From Lactobacillus sp. (GTDB lineage Bacteria > Bacillota > Bacilli > Lactobacillales > Lactobacillaceae), in the NCBI GenBank assembly GCA_022651245.1, contig JALCQM010000014.1, positions 1 through 64,000 of the forward strand: a DNA stretch of 64,000 nt. The letters are read 5' to 3'. Below, one piece after another: positions 41,236-52,269 of this stretch. The translations under genes were made by a program, and so were the position numbers. The notes beneath the pieces were generated by a model, which did not search any database, was not told the DNA's origin, and worked only from the letters and a program-made list of their open reading frames with translations. The first letter of the stretch is position 1; the number at the start of each line of letters is the position of its first letter.

Positions 41236-41922
41236 ATGGCATTGAGCCCACTGGATATTCATAACAAAGAATTCAACGTCCGCATGCGCGGGTATGATCA
41301 AGATCAAGTCAACGATTTTCTCAGCCAAATCATCAAGGATTATAGTGCCTTGCTGAAACAAAACGAGGAAATGCAAAAGCATCTGGCAGACGCTGAAGAG
41401 AAGGTCAAATACTACAACGACCTCAAGGATGCGTTGAATCAAAGCATTATCGTGGCTCAAGAAGCGGCCGATAAAGTCAAGACGAATGCCGAACAAGAGG
41501 CGGACTTGATCCAGCAACAAGCTGAAAAGAACGCCCAAGACTTGCTGACTTCCTCGACGGAAAAAGCCAACCGTATCGTTGGTGATGCCAGTGAAAAGGC
41601 AAAGAAGATCACGGTTGAAACTGAGGACCTCAAGCGACAAACCCGCGTCTTCCGTCAGCGGTTGCAGGTGATGCTCGAATCGCAGCTGGAAGTGGTCAAG
41701 AGCCCAGAGTGGAAAGAATTATTGTCGAGTTCTGATACCGCGCCTGATGTCTTGGATCCTGCGAATATCCAATCTAACCTTGACAACCAACCGGCTCAGC
41801 CAGTAGAATCAGAGCAAACAGCAGTCGCTGATGATGACCAGCCGGGGTATACGGAGATCATCTTCCCACAAGAAGATGATGACGCGACGCCGGCGGCACC
41901 AGCAGACGATACTGAAAAATAA
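41236..41922 (+). CDS. divIVA: DivIVA domain protein
   Basis: LSPLDIHNKEFNVRMRGYDQDQVNDFLSQIIKDY and coiled coil. Confidence 0.95.
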   Translation: MALSPLDIHNKEFNVRMRGYDQDQVNDFLSQIIKDYSALLKQNEEMQKHLADAEEKVKYYNDLKDALNQSIIVAQEAADKVKTNAEQEADLIQQQAEKNAQDLLTSSTEKANRIVGDASEKAKKITVETEDLKRQTRVFRQRLQVMLESQLEVVKSPEWKELLSSSDTAPDVLDPANIQSNLDNQPAQPVESEQTAVADDDQPGYTEIIFPQEDDDATPAAPADDTEK

Positions 41923-41929
41923 TAACGCA

Positions 41930-42145
41930 TGGACACGCGTCGTGATGCGTCAGCCGGTAAAGCGACCCAGAGTTTGGTGGAAGTCTGGGACGGCTCGCGT
42001 TGCGATATCAGTCCGTTAGTTGCTGAGGCGATAGGTAGTCTCAGCCGGGTAACGCCGTTATGGGTTCTAGAGGAGTGCCAGCTGGCACTCGAACTTAGGT
42101 GGTACCACGATGATCTCGTCCTAACTGGACGGGATCTTTTTTGTT
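41930..42145 (+). promoter_or_regulatory. T-box leader upstream of ileS, candidate Ile specifier ATC
   Basis: GCGATATCAG candidate specifier region; T-box AGGTGGTACCACG at 42097-42109; terminator GATCTCGTCCtaactGGACGGGATCT6 at 42112-42142. Confidence 0.92.
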
Positions 42146-42194
42146 GCCGCCAAGACTAACGACTCAGCGCCAGGTGCGTGGAAGAAGGGTATAA

Positions 42195-44984
42195 ATGAAA
42201 GTCAAAGAAACATTGAACTTAGGCAAGACGCCATTTAAGATGCGCGCCGGGCTTCCCAACAAAGAACCTAAGCTCCAAGCTGCATGGTATGAAAACCATG
42301 TGTATGAAGAACGCCAGAAGCTCAATGCAGGCAAGCCAACGTTTGTCCTACATGATGGCCCTCCATTTGCCAACGGCAATATTCACATGGGGCACGCCTT
42401 AAACAAGGTGACCAAAGACATCATCGTGCGGTCCAAGTCGATGAGCGGCTACCGGTCACCATATGTACCTGGCTGGGATACCCACGGCTTGCCAATTGAA
42501 CAGCAGCTCGCTAAAAAAGGGGTTCGCCGCAAGGAAATGTCGATGGTGGACTACCGCGAAATGTGCCGCCAGTTTGCCATGAAGGAAATCGACAAGCAAC
42601 GCACTGACTTCAAGCGCTTAGGGGTCTTGGGGGATTGGGACAATCCGTACATCACCTTACTGCCAGAATTTGAAGCACAAGAGATCCGGGTTTTTGGCAA
42701 GATGGCTGAAAAAGGCTATATTTATCACGGCTTGAAGCCGGTGTACTGGTCTTGGAGTTCTGAATCGACGTTAGCCGAAGCCGAAGTCGAATACCACGAT
42801 GTGAAATCGCCATCTATTTACGTGGCGTTCAAGGTGGTTGATGGCAAAGGCTTACTGGATACGGATACCGCCTTCATCATTTGGACGACGACGCCGTGGA
42901 CGATCCCTGCTAACTTAGGGATCGCAGTCAACCCCCGGTTTGAGTACGCCCAAGTCGCCGTTGACGGCAAAAAGTACGTGGTCGCTTCCGAGATGTTGGC
43001 CAAAGTGGCAGAAGAGTTGGGCTGGTCAGATTACCAAGTGCTCAAGACGTTCCCAGGAACGGCCTTGGATAAAATGACGGCCCAACACCCATTGTATGAC
43101 CGCACGAGCTTGCTGATGAATGCCGATCACGTCACGTTGGATGCCGGGACCGGGTTGGTGCATACCGCGCCTGGCCATGGGGAAGATGACTACAAAGTCG
43201 GGGTCAAGTATGGCTTACCGATCTATTCTGTGGTTGATGAAAAAGGGCTGATGACTAAAGACGCGCCGGGTTTTGAAGGGGTCTTTTATGACGACGCCAA
43301 CCGCATGGTGACCAAGGCCTTAACGGAAAAAGGCGCGCTACTCAAGCTCGATTTCTTTACGCATAGTTATCCGCATGACTGGCGGACCAAAAAGCCTGTG
43401 ATCTACCGGGCAACGACGCAGTGGTTCGCATCGGTCCAATCTTTCCGTCAAGAGATCTTAGACGAAATCGATAAGGTCCAATTCTTCCCAGATTGGGGCA
43501 AGACCCGCCTGCACAACATGATCCGTGACCGCGGTGACTGGGTGATTTCGCGTCAGCGGGCATGGGGGGTACCACTCCCAATTTTCTACGCGGAAGACGG
43601 AACACCGATCATTGAAAAAGCGACGATCGACCATGTGGCGGACTTGTTTGGCGAATTTGGCTCGTCGGTATGGTTCGATCGTGAAGCCAAAGACCTGCTG
43701 CCAGCAGGTTATACTAATGCGCATTCACCGAACGGTAAGTTCACCAAAGAAACCGACATCATGGATGTGTGGTTTGATTCTGGGTCTAGCTGGGCAGGGT
43801 GTGTGCAGGCACGCACGGACCTCACGTATCCAGCGGATATGTACATGGAAGGCTCTGATCAGTATCGTGGGTGGTTCAACTCCAGTTTGATCACCTCTGT
43901 TGCTGCTAATGGAATCGCCCCGTATAAGCAGATCCTATCGCAAGGGTTTACCTTGGACGGCGAAGGGCGCAAGATGTCCAAGTCGTTGGGCAATACCATC
44001 GTGCCGGATACCGTCGAGAAGCAGTTCGGCGCCGAGATCATTCGGCTATGGGTCGCTTCTGTTGATTCGAGTTCTGACATGAAGGTGTCGATGGACAATT
44101 TTGCCCATACCTCCGAAACCTACCGGAAGATCCGCAATACGCTGCGGTTTATGTTGGCGAATACCAGTGATTACGATGAAACCACCGATGCCATTTCGTA
44201 TGCCGAACTTGGGGCCGTCGATCAATATATGTTGGTACGCCTGAGTCAGGTCATCAAAGAAGCCCGGGCCGCTTACGACGCCTACGACTTTGCCACGATC
44301 GTTAAAACGATCACCGCCTTTTTGACCACGGATATGTCGGCGTTTTACCTTGATTTTGCCAAGGATGTCGTTTACATCGAAGGCGAAAAGAGCTTGGCGC
44401 GTCGGCGGATGCAAACGGTGATGTACAAGGCACTGGTTGATGTTGTCGAACTCCTCACACCGATCCTGTCTTTCACCGCTGAAGAGATCTGGCCGTTGTT
44501 ACACCAAGACCGGCAGTTTGCTGCCTTGGCAGAGTTCCCAGAGCCAACCGGGTTCACCAACCAAGACGAGTTGTCCGCACAATGGCCCGCTTTCATGGCT
44601 TTTCGTGAAAAGGTGCAAAAAGCGTTAGAAGTTGCGCGTGATGCCAAAGTGATCGGCAAGTCGCTCGAAGCCCATGTGACCGTGTATGCGGATCAAGACT
44701 TGCAGCAGTTGCTGGCAGGGTTAGAGGCGAATGTGATGCAGTTGTTGATCACTTCTGGCTTTACCGTTGCTGACTTGGCGGATGCGCCTGCAGATGCGCA
44801 AGACATCGATGGCGTCAAGTTAGTCGTGGCGCGTGCTGAAGGCGAAGTTTGTGACCGGTGCCGGATGACGACCACCGATGTGGGGAGCGACAGCCGCTAT
44901 CCGCACTTCTGCGCGCGGTGTGCCGCGATCGTTGCGACGAACTTCCCGGAAACTGCAGCCGCTGATTTTGCATTCGAGGGCTAA
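42195..44984 (+). CDS. ileS: Isoleucyl-tRNA synthetase
   Basis: [45 protein letters not shown]-terminal zinc site CDRCR...CARC. Confidence 0.97.
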   Translation: MKVKETLNLGKTPFKMRAGLPNKEPKLQAAWYENHVYEERQKLNAGKPTFVLHDGPPFANGNIHMGHALNKVTKDIIVRSKSMSGYRSPYVPGWDTHGLPIEQQLAKKGVRRKEMSMVDYREMCRQFAMKEIDKQRTDFKRLGVLGDWDNPYITLLPEFEAQEIRVFGKMAEKGYIYHGLKPVYWSWSSESTLAEAEVEYHDVKSPSIYVAFKVVDGKGLLDTDTAFIIWTTTPWTIPANLGIAVNPRFEYAQVAVDGKKYVVASEMLAKVAEELGWSDYQVLKTFPGTALDKMTAQHPLYDRTSLLMNADHVTLDAGTGLVHTAPGHGEDDYKVGVKYGLPIYSVVDEKGLMTKDAPGFEGVFYDDANRMVTKALTEKGALLKLDFFTHSYPHDWRTKKPVIYRATTQWFASVQSFRQEILDEIDKVQFFPDWGKTRLHNMIRDRGDWVISRQRAWGVPLPIFYAEDGTPIIEKATIDHVADLFGEFGSSVWFDREAKDLLPAGYTNAHSPNGKFTKETDIMDVWFDSGSSWAGCVQARTDLTYPADMYMEGSDQYRGWFNSSLITSVAANGIAPYKQILSQGFTLDGEGRKMSKSLGNTIVPDTVEKQFGAEIIRLWVASVDSSSDMKVSMDNFAHTSETYRKIRNTLRFMLANTSDYDETTDAISYAELGAVDQYMLVRLSQVIKEARAAYDAYDFATIVKTITAFLTTDMSAFYLDFAKDVVYIEGEKSLARRRMQTVMYKALVDVVELLTPILSFTAEEIWPLLHQDRQFAALAEFPEPTGFTNQDELSAQWPAFMAFREKVQKALEVARDAKVIGKSLEAHVTVYADQDLQQLLAGLEANVMQLLITSGFTVADLADAPADAQDIDGVKLVVARAEGEVCDRCRMTTTDVGSDSRYPHFCARCAAIVATNFPETAAADFAFEG

Positions 44985-44987
44985 GCG

Positions 44988-45188
44988 ATGGAAGGAAGAG
45001 TTAAGACATTTAACGAAGAAAAAGGCTTCGGCTTTATCGAAACACCAGATCAACCCGATGTCTTTGTTCATTTCTCTGCAATCCAAGGGGGTGGTTATAA
45101 GAACCTCACCCCAGGGCAGACGGTTAAGTTTGTGATCGTTGAAGGCCCCCGCGGCCCGCAAGCCGCAAACGTCACGGTCGTCGATTAA
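44988..45188 (+). CDS. Cold-shock protein (CSD)
   Basis: [33 protein letters not shown]. Confidence 0.95.
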   Translation: MEGRVKTFNEEKGFGFIETPDQPDVFVHFSAIQGGGYKNLTPGQTVKFVIVEGPRGPQAANVTVVD

Positions 45189-45212
45189 AGCCTGATTGCT
45201 ACTGATAACGTC

Positions 45213-45262
45213 AACACCCTCGTTTCACGGTTTGTTTCTAAAATCGTGAGGCGAGGGTGTTT
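45213..45262. terminator. Long hairpin after csp; divergent shared-apex family member
   Basis: AACACCCTCGTTTCACGGTTT-gtttcta-AAATCGTGAGGCGAGGGTGTT. Confidence 0.75.
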
Positions 45263-45361
45263 ACTGTGAGGCAAGGGTTACTGTTGCACGCCTTAAAAAA
45301 GCGCTAAGTTTGGGTGGTTGAGGAAAACAACGATGGGCGGGTCGTATAATGGAAGCTATGA

Positions 45362-46990
45362 TTGGGGGTGTCGGCGATCGCTGATCGACAAGCACAAAAG
45401 GCCCTGGTGACCGGTTCGGCGTGGATGACGGCGGGCAGCATTTTTTCCCGCATCTTAGGCGCGATCTATGTGATCCCGTGGTATCTGTGGATGGGGCATG
45501 CGGCGGCTGCAGGCAACGCTTTGTTTGCCCGCGGGTATAATATTTATAGCCTATTTTTGATTATTTCGACGGCGGGGATCCCCAGTGCGGTGTCAAAGCA
45601 AGTCGCGCATTATTTGGCTAGTGGCGCGTATGCCTCGGCTAAGCGTTTGTTTGAGCGCAGTTTGGTGTTGATGATCGGGTTAGGGGTCGTTAGTGCCGGG
45701 GCGCTGTGGGGATTGACCCCTCTGTTGGCGCTGCAAAATGGCCAGGTCGATCCCCGAATGTTACCGGTACTGCACGCCTTAGTGTGGCCTTTATTGCTGA
45801 TCCCACCGATGAGTATCTTTCGGGGGTATTTTCAGGGCTTTGCCGAAATGGCGCCGAGTGCGATTTCGCAACTTTTGGAGCAATTCGCCCGCGTCGTGTA
45901 TATGTTGGGCTCGACTTATTTGATCATGAAAGCGGGGAGCGGGGATTATGTTCAAGCGGTCGCCCATTCGACTTTTGGCGCGTTTGTCGGGGCGGTTTTG
46001 GCGTTAGGCTACTTGATCGGAGTCTACTGGCGTCGGCACGAGGCCTTTGTCGAGGTCACGGCGGTCCCGCCGGCCCCGACCAAAACGCTCCTGCAAGAGG
46101 TGTTACGGCAGTCACTACCGTTTATTATTTTGGATGCTGGGACCGTCTTGTATCAGTTCTTTGACCAGTATAGTTTTCCAGAGTTGCTGCACCACTTCTT
46201 TTTAGTTTCTGAACCGCAACAAGAATACTTGTATGGGCTGTTTGCTTTCAATACGAACAAGCTTGTGATGATCGTCGTCTCGTTGGCTTCAGCAATGGCG
46301 GTAACCGCGATCCCGTTATTGGCCACGGCTTATACGCACCGTGATCGGCGTGGGGTCGCCGACCAAATCGAGAATATCTTACGCTTGTTTTTCTTGGTGA
46401 TGTGGCCTAGTGCCTTGGGGATGGCGGCAGTGGCGCGGCCACTGTACACTTTGTTTTACGTGGATGACCACTTAGGCGAGGCGATGCTCGCCTTCGATGC
46501 GTATGTGGCGATTTTTATGGGCTTGTTTACCGTCTTGGCTGCGGTCATGCAAGGGCTGTACCAAAACCGGCAGGCGATCAGGTACTTCTTGATCGGCTTG
46601 GGGGTCAAAATGCTTGTCCAATACCCTTTGGTGTTTTGGACGGTCAGCTTTGGGCCATTGGTCGCAACGTTGATCGGCATGGCCACCACGGTGGTGTTGA
46701 TGTTGTTGGCGCTTGATCGTCAGTATGACCTCGATTGGGCGCGATTAGGTCACGACGTCACGCAATTGTTGCTCGCGAGTTTAGTCATGTTCGGTTGCGT
46801 CGTCGTGGTCGTCGGCGGTTTGAGTGTGGCCATCGGCGGGATGCGGAAGCTGACGGCGGTGCCGGTACTCCTGGTTGGGGCGACGGTTGGCGTGGCGGTT
46901 TACGGTTACTTGATTTTACGCTGGCGGTTGGCTGATGACCTGTTTGGCCCACGGTTGGCGGCAATTCGACGCCGGTTACGGATCCGCTAG
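45362..46990 (+). CDS. Polysaccharide/lipid II flippase-like protein (MATE/PST, YtgP/MurJ-type)
   Basis: LVTGSAWMTAGSIFSRILGAIYVIPWYLWMG, polytopic about 540 aa, STAGIPSAVSKQVA; TTG start. Confidence 0.88.
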   Translation: MGVSAIADRQAQKALVTGSAWMTAGSIFSRILGAIYVIPWYLWMGHAAAAGNALFARGYNIYSLFLIISTAGIPSAVSKQVAHYLASGAYASAKRLFERSLVLMIGLGVVSAGALWGLTPLLALQNGQVDPRMLPVLHALVWPLLLIPPMSIFRGYFQGFAEMAPSAISQLLEQFARVVYMLGSTYLIMKAGSGDYVQAVAHSTFGAFVGAVLALGYLIGVYWRRHEAFVEVTAVPPAPTKTLLQEVLRQSLPFIILDAGTVLYQFFDQYSFPELLHHFFLVSEPQQEYLYGLFAFNTNKLVMIVVSLASAMAVTAIPLLATAYTHRDRRGVADQIENILRLFFLVMWPSALGMAAVARPLYTLFYVDDHLGEAMLAFDAYVAIFMGLFTVLAAVMQGLYQNRQAIRYFLIGLGVKMLVQYPLVFWTVSFGPLVATLIGMATTVVLMLLALDRQYDLDWARLGHDVTQLLLASLVMFGCVVVVVGGLSVAIGGMRKLTAVPVLLVGATVGVAVYGYLILRWRLADDLFGPRLAAIRRRLRIR

Positions 46991-47036
46991 CGGCAACCAT
47001 AACCAAGCTGAGACATAAAGCGGTTTTAGCCCATAA

Positions 47037-47093
47037 CACAAGCGCCATTGCGTCACGATTCGTTCCTTGAATCGCGGCGCAATGGCGTTTGTG
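47037..47093. terminator. Long bidirectional hairpin between flippase and convergent PstS-like gene; shared-apex family
   Basis: CACAAGCGCCATTGCGTCACGATTC-gttcctt-GAATCGCGGCGCAATGGCGTTTGTG. Confidence 0.85.
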
Positions 47094-47155
47094 TTTCTGG
47101 GCGTTGCTTTATGGAACGCGATTACTGATTTTTGTCTCGATCTCGTTTGTGTGGC

Positions 47156-48019
47156 TCAGTGGGTATCTTCGATTTGGCCAGCGGCGGTGCGGGCGACTTG
47201 CATGGTGGCCAATGGTAAGTAGCCACGTTGGGCTAACGCCTGTTGGCCGCGTTGTGATTGGAGGTACTGGATCAAGCGGGTGGTTGGCGCATCCGGCGAC
47301 CCCAAACTGTACAGGTGTTCGTAGGTCCACAGTGGCCAACGGTTGGTTGCCACGTTAGCGGCGGTCGGGGCTTGTTGGTCTAAGGTCAGTTGGCGATCGT
47401 TAGGCTTTCGTGCCGAAAATGCCAGGTAGCTGATCGCACCCGGGGTGTGGGCGACGCGGGTACGGACAGCCGCCGATGACGCCACGGTGGTGGCCGCAAG
47501 CGGTGGGGTGCCACCTAAAACCAGCTGATCAAAAGCGGCACGAGTGCCGGAAGTTTCTGGGCGGTTGATCACGGTGATCGGTAGCATGTGGCCGCCGAGT
47601 TGTTGCCAATTGGTTAGTCGGCCCGTGAAGATCTGCTGCAACTGTTGGTGGGTCAAGTTAGTCACCCCTGTTTCGGCCCCTGCGATGATCGTGATCCCAA
47701 CCACCGCGATGGGCTGATCGACGAGTTTGGTCGTCGGTAGCGTCTTTTGGGTGGCCGCAAAAATATCGCTGGCCCCTAGCGTCACGGTGTGGTTGGCAAC
47801 TTGCTTTAACCCACTGATGCTGCCCCCGCCATGCAGCGTGATCGCCAGATCAGGGTTAGCTTTTGCTGCCGCGCGCAGTAGTGGTTGCATCGCCGTCGAG
47901 CCGGCCACCGTGATCTTAGGGGCCGGGGCCGCTTTCGTCAAGTGGTTCAAGCCTAAAGCGACACCTAACAAGCCCACGAGGACACCGGCTGTCCATAATC
48001 GTTTATTGTGCATCAACAT
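47156..48019 (-). CDS. PstS-like phosphate-type substrate-binding protein
   Basis: KITVAGSTAMQPLLRAAAKANPDLAITLHGGGSISGLKQV, GASDIFA, NRPETSGTRAAFDQLVLGG. Confidence 0.9.
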   Translation of the reverse strand: MLMHNKRLWTAGVLVGLLGVALGLNHLTKAAPAPKITVAGSTAMQPLLRAAAKANPDLAITLHGGGSISGLKQVANHTVTLGASDIFAATQKTLPTTKLVDQPIAVVGITIIAGAETGVTNLTHQQLQQIFTGRLTNWQQLGGHMLPITVINRPETSGTRAAFDQLVLGGTPPLAATTVASSAAVRTRVAHTPGAISYLAFSARKPNDRQLTLDQQAPTAANVATNRWPLWTYEHLYSLGSPDAPTTRLIQYLQSQRGQQALAQRGYLPLATMQVARTAAGQIEDTH

Positions 48020-48158
48020 GACCTCCTAGATGAGTCCAGCATACCCAGCGGATGTAAAGACTGATGCCTTTTGGTGTAACGATCAGGTAAGAAAAGTGTA
48101 ATTAACGTGAATTCGCGGTATAATTCACCATGAGTTTTCAGAAAGTAGAGGATCAGTC

Positions 48159-49598
48159 GTGTCAAATTATGTTAACGATCCCACGGTGCAAAAACACCGG
48201 TGGTGGATCATTACGGCAGTGGGGATGTTTACGATCATGTCGACATTGGACGCATCGATCGTCAATATCGCGTTGCCCGTCATGTCAAAAGACCTACATA
48301 TTCCGATGAACCAGGCGGAATGGGTGGTCTCGATTTATTTGATCGTCATCTGTGCGTTATTGCTCTTGATGGGCAAACTCGGGGACACGCTCGGTAAGAT
48401 CCGCATCTTTCGGATCGGTACGGGCCTTTTCGTTGGTGGCTCCTTGCTCGCTGGGTTTAACCACAGTTTGGGGTTGTTGCTATTTGCGCGGGTTATGCAA
48501 GCGTTAGGCGCTTCCATGACGATGGCCAATAACAACGGGATCATCACCGAAATTTTTCCCCAAAACGAACGCGGCAAAGCGCTAGGCTTGATCGGGTCGT
48601 TCGTGGCGGTGGGGTCGATTGCCGGGCCTGGGATCGGGGGCTTAATCCTCGGGGTGCTGCCTTGGGGGTACATTTTTTGGATCAACATTCCGATTGGGAT
48701 CGTCACGATGATCGTTGGCCATTTTGTTTTGCCAAAAGACACCCAAGTAAGCAAGCAGCCCATCGACTGGGCGGGGTTTGGCAGTTATGTGGTCGCGATC
48801 GTGCCGCTGTTTTTGGCGATTTCGCTCGGGCAAGAGGCTGGGTTCACAAAGCCGTATATCTTGGCGTTGTTCGCCATCGCGGTGGGTGGCTTGTTGGGGT
48901 TTGGCTATCTTGAGCAACACCGGCAACAGCCGTTGGTTTCGTTTAAACTATTTGGCAATGGCGAGTTTTCGATCAGCCTTTTGACGGGTTTTTTGATTTT
49001 CGTGACCAACTTCTTTTCCAATGTGATCACGCCGTTTTATTTGGAAAATGCCCGCGGTTTCTCAGCAACTCAAGCGGGCTACTTGATGATGATCTTTCCC
49101 ATCGTCCAAGTCGTAATCGCGCCGTTGTCAGGAGCTTTATCTGATAAGATCGGCCCGTACTTTTTGACGTTAGTCGGGTTAGCCGGCATCTTATTGGCCC
49201 AAGTGGGTTACGTGTTGTGGCATCTGAGTTCGCCACTGTGGCTGATCGGGCTGGTCATTGCGATCAATGGTTTTGGTAACGGGGTTTTTCAGTCGCCGAA
49301 TAATACGATCATTATGTCTGCCGTGGCGCCAAGCGATTTGGGTATCGCCGGCGGGTTGAACGCGTTGGCGCGTAACTTAGGCATGGTCGTCGGGATCAGC
49401 GCCGCAACGACCACATTATTTGCGGCGATGAGCCACACCGCTGGGCGGAAAATGACCACGTACCCAGTTGGCCACGCCGCCTTATTCATTTCGGGGATGC
49501 GCGTGGCGTTCGTTGTGGCGATCGGCTTGTGCGTCGTCGCGTTTGTCTTGACGGCTTACCGGATGTGGGCTCAGCGGCAGTCACGGCCGACAAAATAG
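48159..49598 (+). CDS. MFS transporter, DHA2 (EmrB/QacA-like, 14 TM)
   Basis: TIMSTLDASIVNIALPVMSKDL, GKLGDTLGKIRIF, RVMQALGASMTMANNNGIITEIFP; GTG start. Confidence 0.93.
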   Translation: MSNYVNDPTVQKHRWWIITAVGMFTIMSTLDASIVNIALPVMSKDLHIPMNQAEWVVSIYLIVICALLLLMGKLGDTLGKIRIFRIGTGLFVGGSLLAGFNHSLGLLLFARVMQALGASMTMANNNGIITEIFPQNERGKALGLIGSFVAVGSIAGPGIGGLILGVLPWGYIFWINIPIGIVTMIVGHFVLPKDTQVSKQPIDWAGFGSYVVAIVPLFLAISLGQEAGFTKPYILALFAIAVGGLLGFGYLEQHRQQPLVSFKLFGNGEFSISLLTGFLIFVTNFFSNVITPFYLENARGFSATQAGYLMMIFPIVQVVIAPLSGALSDKIGPYFLTLVGLAGILLAQVGYVLWHLSSPLWLIGLVIAINGFGNGVFQSPNNTIIMSAVAPSDLGIAGGLNALARNLGMVVGISAATTTLFAAMSHTAGRKMTTYPVGHAALFISGMRVAFVVAIGLCVVAFVLTAYRMWAQRQSRPTK

Positions 49599-49616
49599 TG
49601 GTGCCTTGATGGCATG

Positions 49617-49664
49617 CAAAAATTCCCTCACGCCCAAGTTTTTCTTGAGGTGAGGGAATTTTTT
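49617..49664. terminator. Bidirectional terminator between convergent MFS and telA
   Basis: AAAAATTCCCTCACgcccaagtttttcttgagGTGAGGGAATTTTT. Confidence 0.85.
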
Positions 49665-49673
49665 TAACCATGC

Positions 49674-50864
49674 TTACATATGCGTCCCGTTGCCCATGCT
49701 GCCTTTGGTGTAATCCAGTAAGTGATTTTTGAGGTCGTTTTCCATATTGGATAACTCTTGTTCGGCCGCTTGGCGCTTCGTGCGGCCTTCTTGCTGGATC
49801 TGTAGCGTTTGTTGTAAGGTTTCGACCAAGTCGTTTTGCGTCTGCGTGAGCGTTTCGATATCGACGACCCCACGCTCGTTTTCTTTAGCCGTTTCGACCG
49901 CAGAGATCTTCAGCATCTCGGAGTTCTTCTTCAGTAGATCATTCGTGGTTTCAGAGACTTGCCGTTGGGCCGTGACCGCGTCTTTTTGCCGCAGTAGGGT
50001 GAGGGCGATCGCCACTTGGTTTTTCCACAGTGGAATGGCGGTGTTGATCGAGGCCTGGATCTTTTCGGCCAGCGCTTGGTTCGTATTTTGAATCAAGCGG
50101 ATCTGAGGCGCTTGCTGCAAGGTGATCTGGCGCGCCAGTTGCAAGTCGTACGCCCGCTTTTCAAGCCGGGCTTGGAATTGCTTGAGGTCATTGACTTCTT
50201 GTACTTGCATTTGGTCGCCAGAAGCCTGTGCTTTGGCCATGGCTTCCGGGATGGTGGTCGCGTCTAATTCTTGCAGTTTGATCTTGGCCGCCGCGATGTA
50301 GATATTCAGCGCATCAAAATAGGCTTTATTTTGCGCGTAAAGCTCTTCGAGCATCTTGTTATCAGTCAACAGGCCTTGTTGTTCTTTCTCCAGGCGCGCG
50401 GCGATACTGTCGATTTGGGCGCCGATCTTTTGGTATTTGGCTGTGATTTCGAAGATCGAACGCCGGACCTTGCCGAACAGTTTCTTGAAAATATTGCTAT
50501 CTTCGGCGCGCAATTCATCAGGATTGGCTTCATTCAAACGAGCCATTAAGCTGGTCAAGGCGTCGCCGACAGCCCCGGTATCTTGGCTTTGGACCTTATT
50601 GAGCATGGTTTGAGAGAATTGTCCCAGTTGCTTTTGGGCGTTGGCCCCATAGCTCATGACGGCTTCTTGGCTCTTAACGTCGATTTGATCGGCGAGTTGT
50701 TGCGCTTGCGCTTCTTGTTCGGGGGTTAAGCCCGCCGGCTTGGCGGCTTGGGTACCGGTTGTATCAGTTTGCACCGGTGCTTCGGTGGCCCCAAACGGGT
50801 TCGCGAGGAGATCATTCACTAACGCTTGATCAGGGGTATTTTGCTCGGTAGGTTGTTCACTCAT
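49674..50864 (-). CDS. Toxic anion resistance protein, TelA family
   Basis: [45 protein letters not shown] and paired XpaC gene. Confidence 0.92.
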   Translation of the reverse strand: MSEQPTEQNTPDQALVNDLLANPFGATEAPVQTDTTGTQAAKPAGLTPEQEAQAQQLADQIDVKSQEAVMSYGANAQKQLGQFSQTMLNKVQSQDTGAVGDALTSLMARLNEANPDELRAEDSNIFKKLFGKVRRSIFEITAKYQKIGAQIDSIAARLEKEQQGLLTDNKMLEELYAQNKAYFDALNIYIAAAKIKLQELDATTIPEAMAKAQASGDQMQVQEVNDLKQFQARLEKRAYDLQLARQITLQQAPQIRLIQNTNQALAEKIQASINTAIPLWKNQVAIALTLLRQKDAVTAQRQVSETTNDLLKKNSEMLKISAVETAKENERGVVDIETLTQTQNDLVETLQQTLQIQQEGRTKRQAAEQELSNMENDLKNHLLDYTKGSMGNGTHM

Positions 50865-51580
50865 CAGACGTGCTCCTTTTCCTTCATGCCAGACAAGTCG
50901 ACGCGGCGATCAAGCGTCGTGGTTGACTCTGGCAGTTGTTTTTTGGCAAGGTTGATATCGGCTTCGAGGTCGTCGATATCGGTTTCAACGAAGTGGGCGT
51001 AATCGTCCCGAATCGCATTGGCCAGGTCGGCAGTCGTGTTCGCCGCGGTGGTTAAAACCGCATAAGTATCTTCGGTTTTAACTTCGTGGTGACTGATCGC
51101 TTCATACTTCTTGGCAATCCGGACTAAGTTAGGGAGTTGCTCGTAGATAAAATGGCCGGCCGCTCCCATTTGTTTGGGGTTTTCGACGATGGCTTTGAAG
51201 TAGGCGTGCAAAACCGCCACAATGTCGGTATTCAAAGCGATGCGCTTCAGCTGGGGGACGCGGTTGGTGATGTCTTCGAACGATTGGATCTGGGCCGCGA
51301 CATCGTCCATCGTTTCGCGAAAAAGGGTGACTTCGCTGTCATCGAGTCCAGATTCTTGATAATGCAGCGCCATTTGCGTCGATAGCGGCGGGGTCGTGGC
51401 ATCGGGTGTCGGCTTAGGGCGCGAAAGTTCGCCGATGAGCCGCGCGAACGCGAAAACCAGCCCAACGAAAATGGCGATGCCAATATGTCGCGCGATCAGT
51501 CCCAAGGCCAGGCCGCCTAGCGCCCAGACGCCGACGCGCCACCAACGGATACGTTTTGGAGTTTTTTTCACCTGGTTCAC
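50864..51580 (-). CDS. XpaC-like (5-bromo-4-chloroindolyl phosphate hydrolysis) membrane protein
   Basis: Two TM segments then helical domain; immediately upstream of and overlapping telA. Confidence 0.82.
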   Translation of the reverse strand: MNQVKKTPKRIRWWRVGVWALGGLALGLIARHIGIAIFVGLVFAFARLIGELSRPKPTPDATTPPLSTQMALHYQESGLDDSEVTLFRETMDDVAAQIQSFEDITNRVPQLKRIALNTDIVAVLHAYFKAIVENPKQMGAAGHFIYEQLPNLVRIAKKYEAISHHEVKTEDTYAVLTTAANTTADLANAIRDDYAHFVETDIDDLEADINLAKKQLPESTTTLDRRVDLSGMKEKEHV

Positions 51581-51726
51581 TTCCTATTCGGTGTATGCAC
51601 ACAGTTTACCATATAAGTGGCAGGCCAATATCCGCCTTGGGGTGGAGATTCACAAAGAAATCCTTAAGACCTTTGCAGTCAGGGGTGAGGTTGGTATGAT
51701 GGACACATTGAAAGGATGTGGACGGC

Positions 51727-52269
51727 ATGTGTGAAGAACGAGTGGTCGCAGAAACCACCCTTTATTCTGGGCGGGTGGTCACGTTGACGAAACAAACGGT
51801 GGCGTTGCCGACGGGACAGTCGGCGGTCCGCGAAGTCGTCCATACCAGTGGCTCAGCGGGGGTGTTGGCCTTGGCTTCTGGTCGCGCCTTGTTTGTGCGG
51901 CAGTGGCGAGCGCCATTACAAAAAATGACCTTAGAGCTGATCGCAGGCCGCATCGAACCCGGCGAAGCGGGTCTGGCGACGGCACAGCGGGAGCTGAATG
52001 AGGAAGCCGGCATGGCCGCGCAGACTTGGCGACCGCTGACGGCTTTTTATCAGGCTGCGGGGTTCAGTGACGCTTACTGCCAGCTGTTTTTAGCGACCAA
52101 CCTCACGTCTGTTGCGCACAAGCGCCCGCTTGATGCCGGTGAAAGGGTGACCCAAGTTTGGTTGACCTTACCCGAGGCGCTGGTGGCCCAAGCGACAGGG
52201 GAGCTTTGTGATGCCAAAACAGTCATTGGGTTAATGCACTGGCAATTAATGGAGGAACGAAATGGCTGA
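51727..52269 (+). CDS. NUDIX hydrolase (ADP-ribose pyrophosphatase-like)
   Basis: ELIAGRIEPGEAGLATAQRELNEEAGMAA Nudix box. Confidence 0.92.
   Translation: MCEERVVAETTLYSGRVVTLTKQTVALPTGQSAVREVVHTSGSAGVLALASGRALFVRQWRAPLQKMTLELIAGRIEPGEAGLATAQRELNEEAGMAAQTWRPLTAFYQAAGFSDAYCQLFLATNLTSVAHKRPLDAGERVTQVWLTLPEALVAQATGELCDAKTVIGLMHWQLMEERNG

Noticed and set aside
41831-42159. Small ORFs (62 and 76 aa) between divIVA and ileS
   Set aside because: Overlap divIVA and the ileS T-box leader; no independent support.
45706-46164. 152-aa plus-strand ORF inside the flippase gene
   Set aside because: Alternate frame of a well-supported membrane protein CDS.
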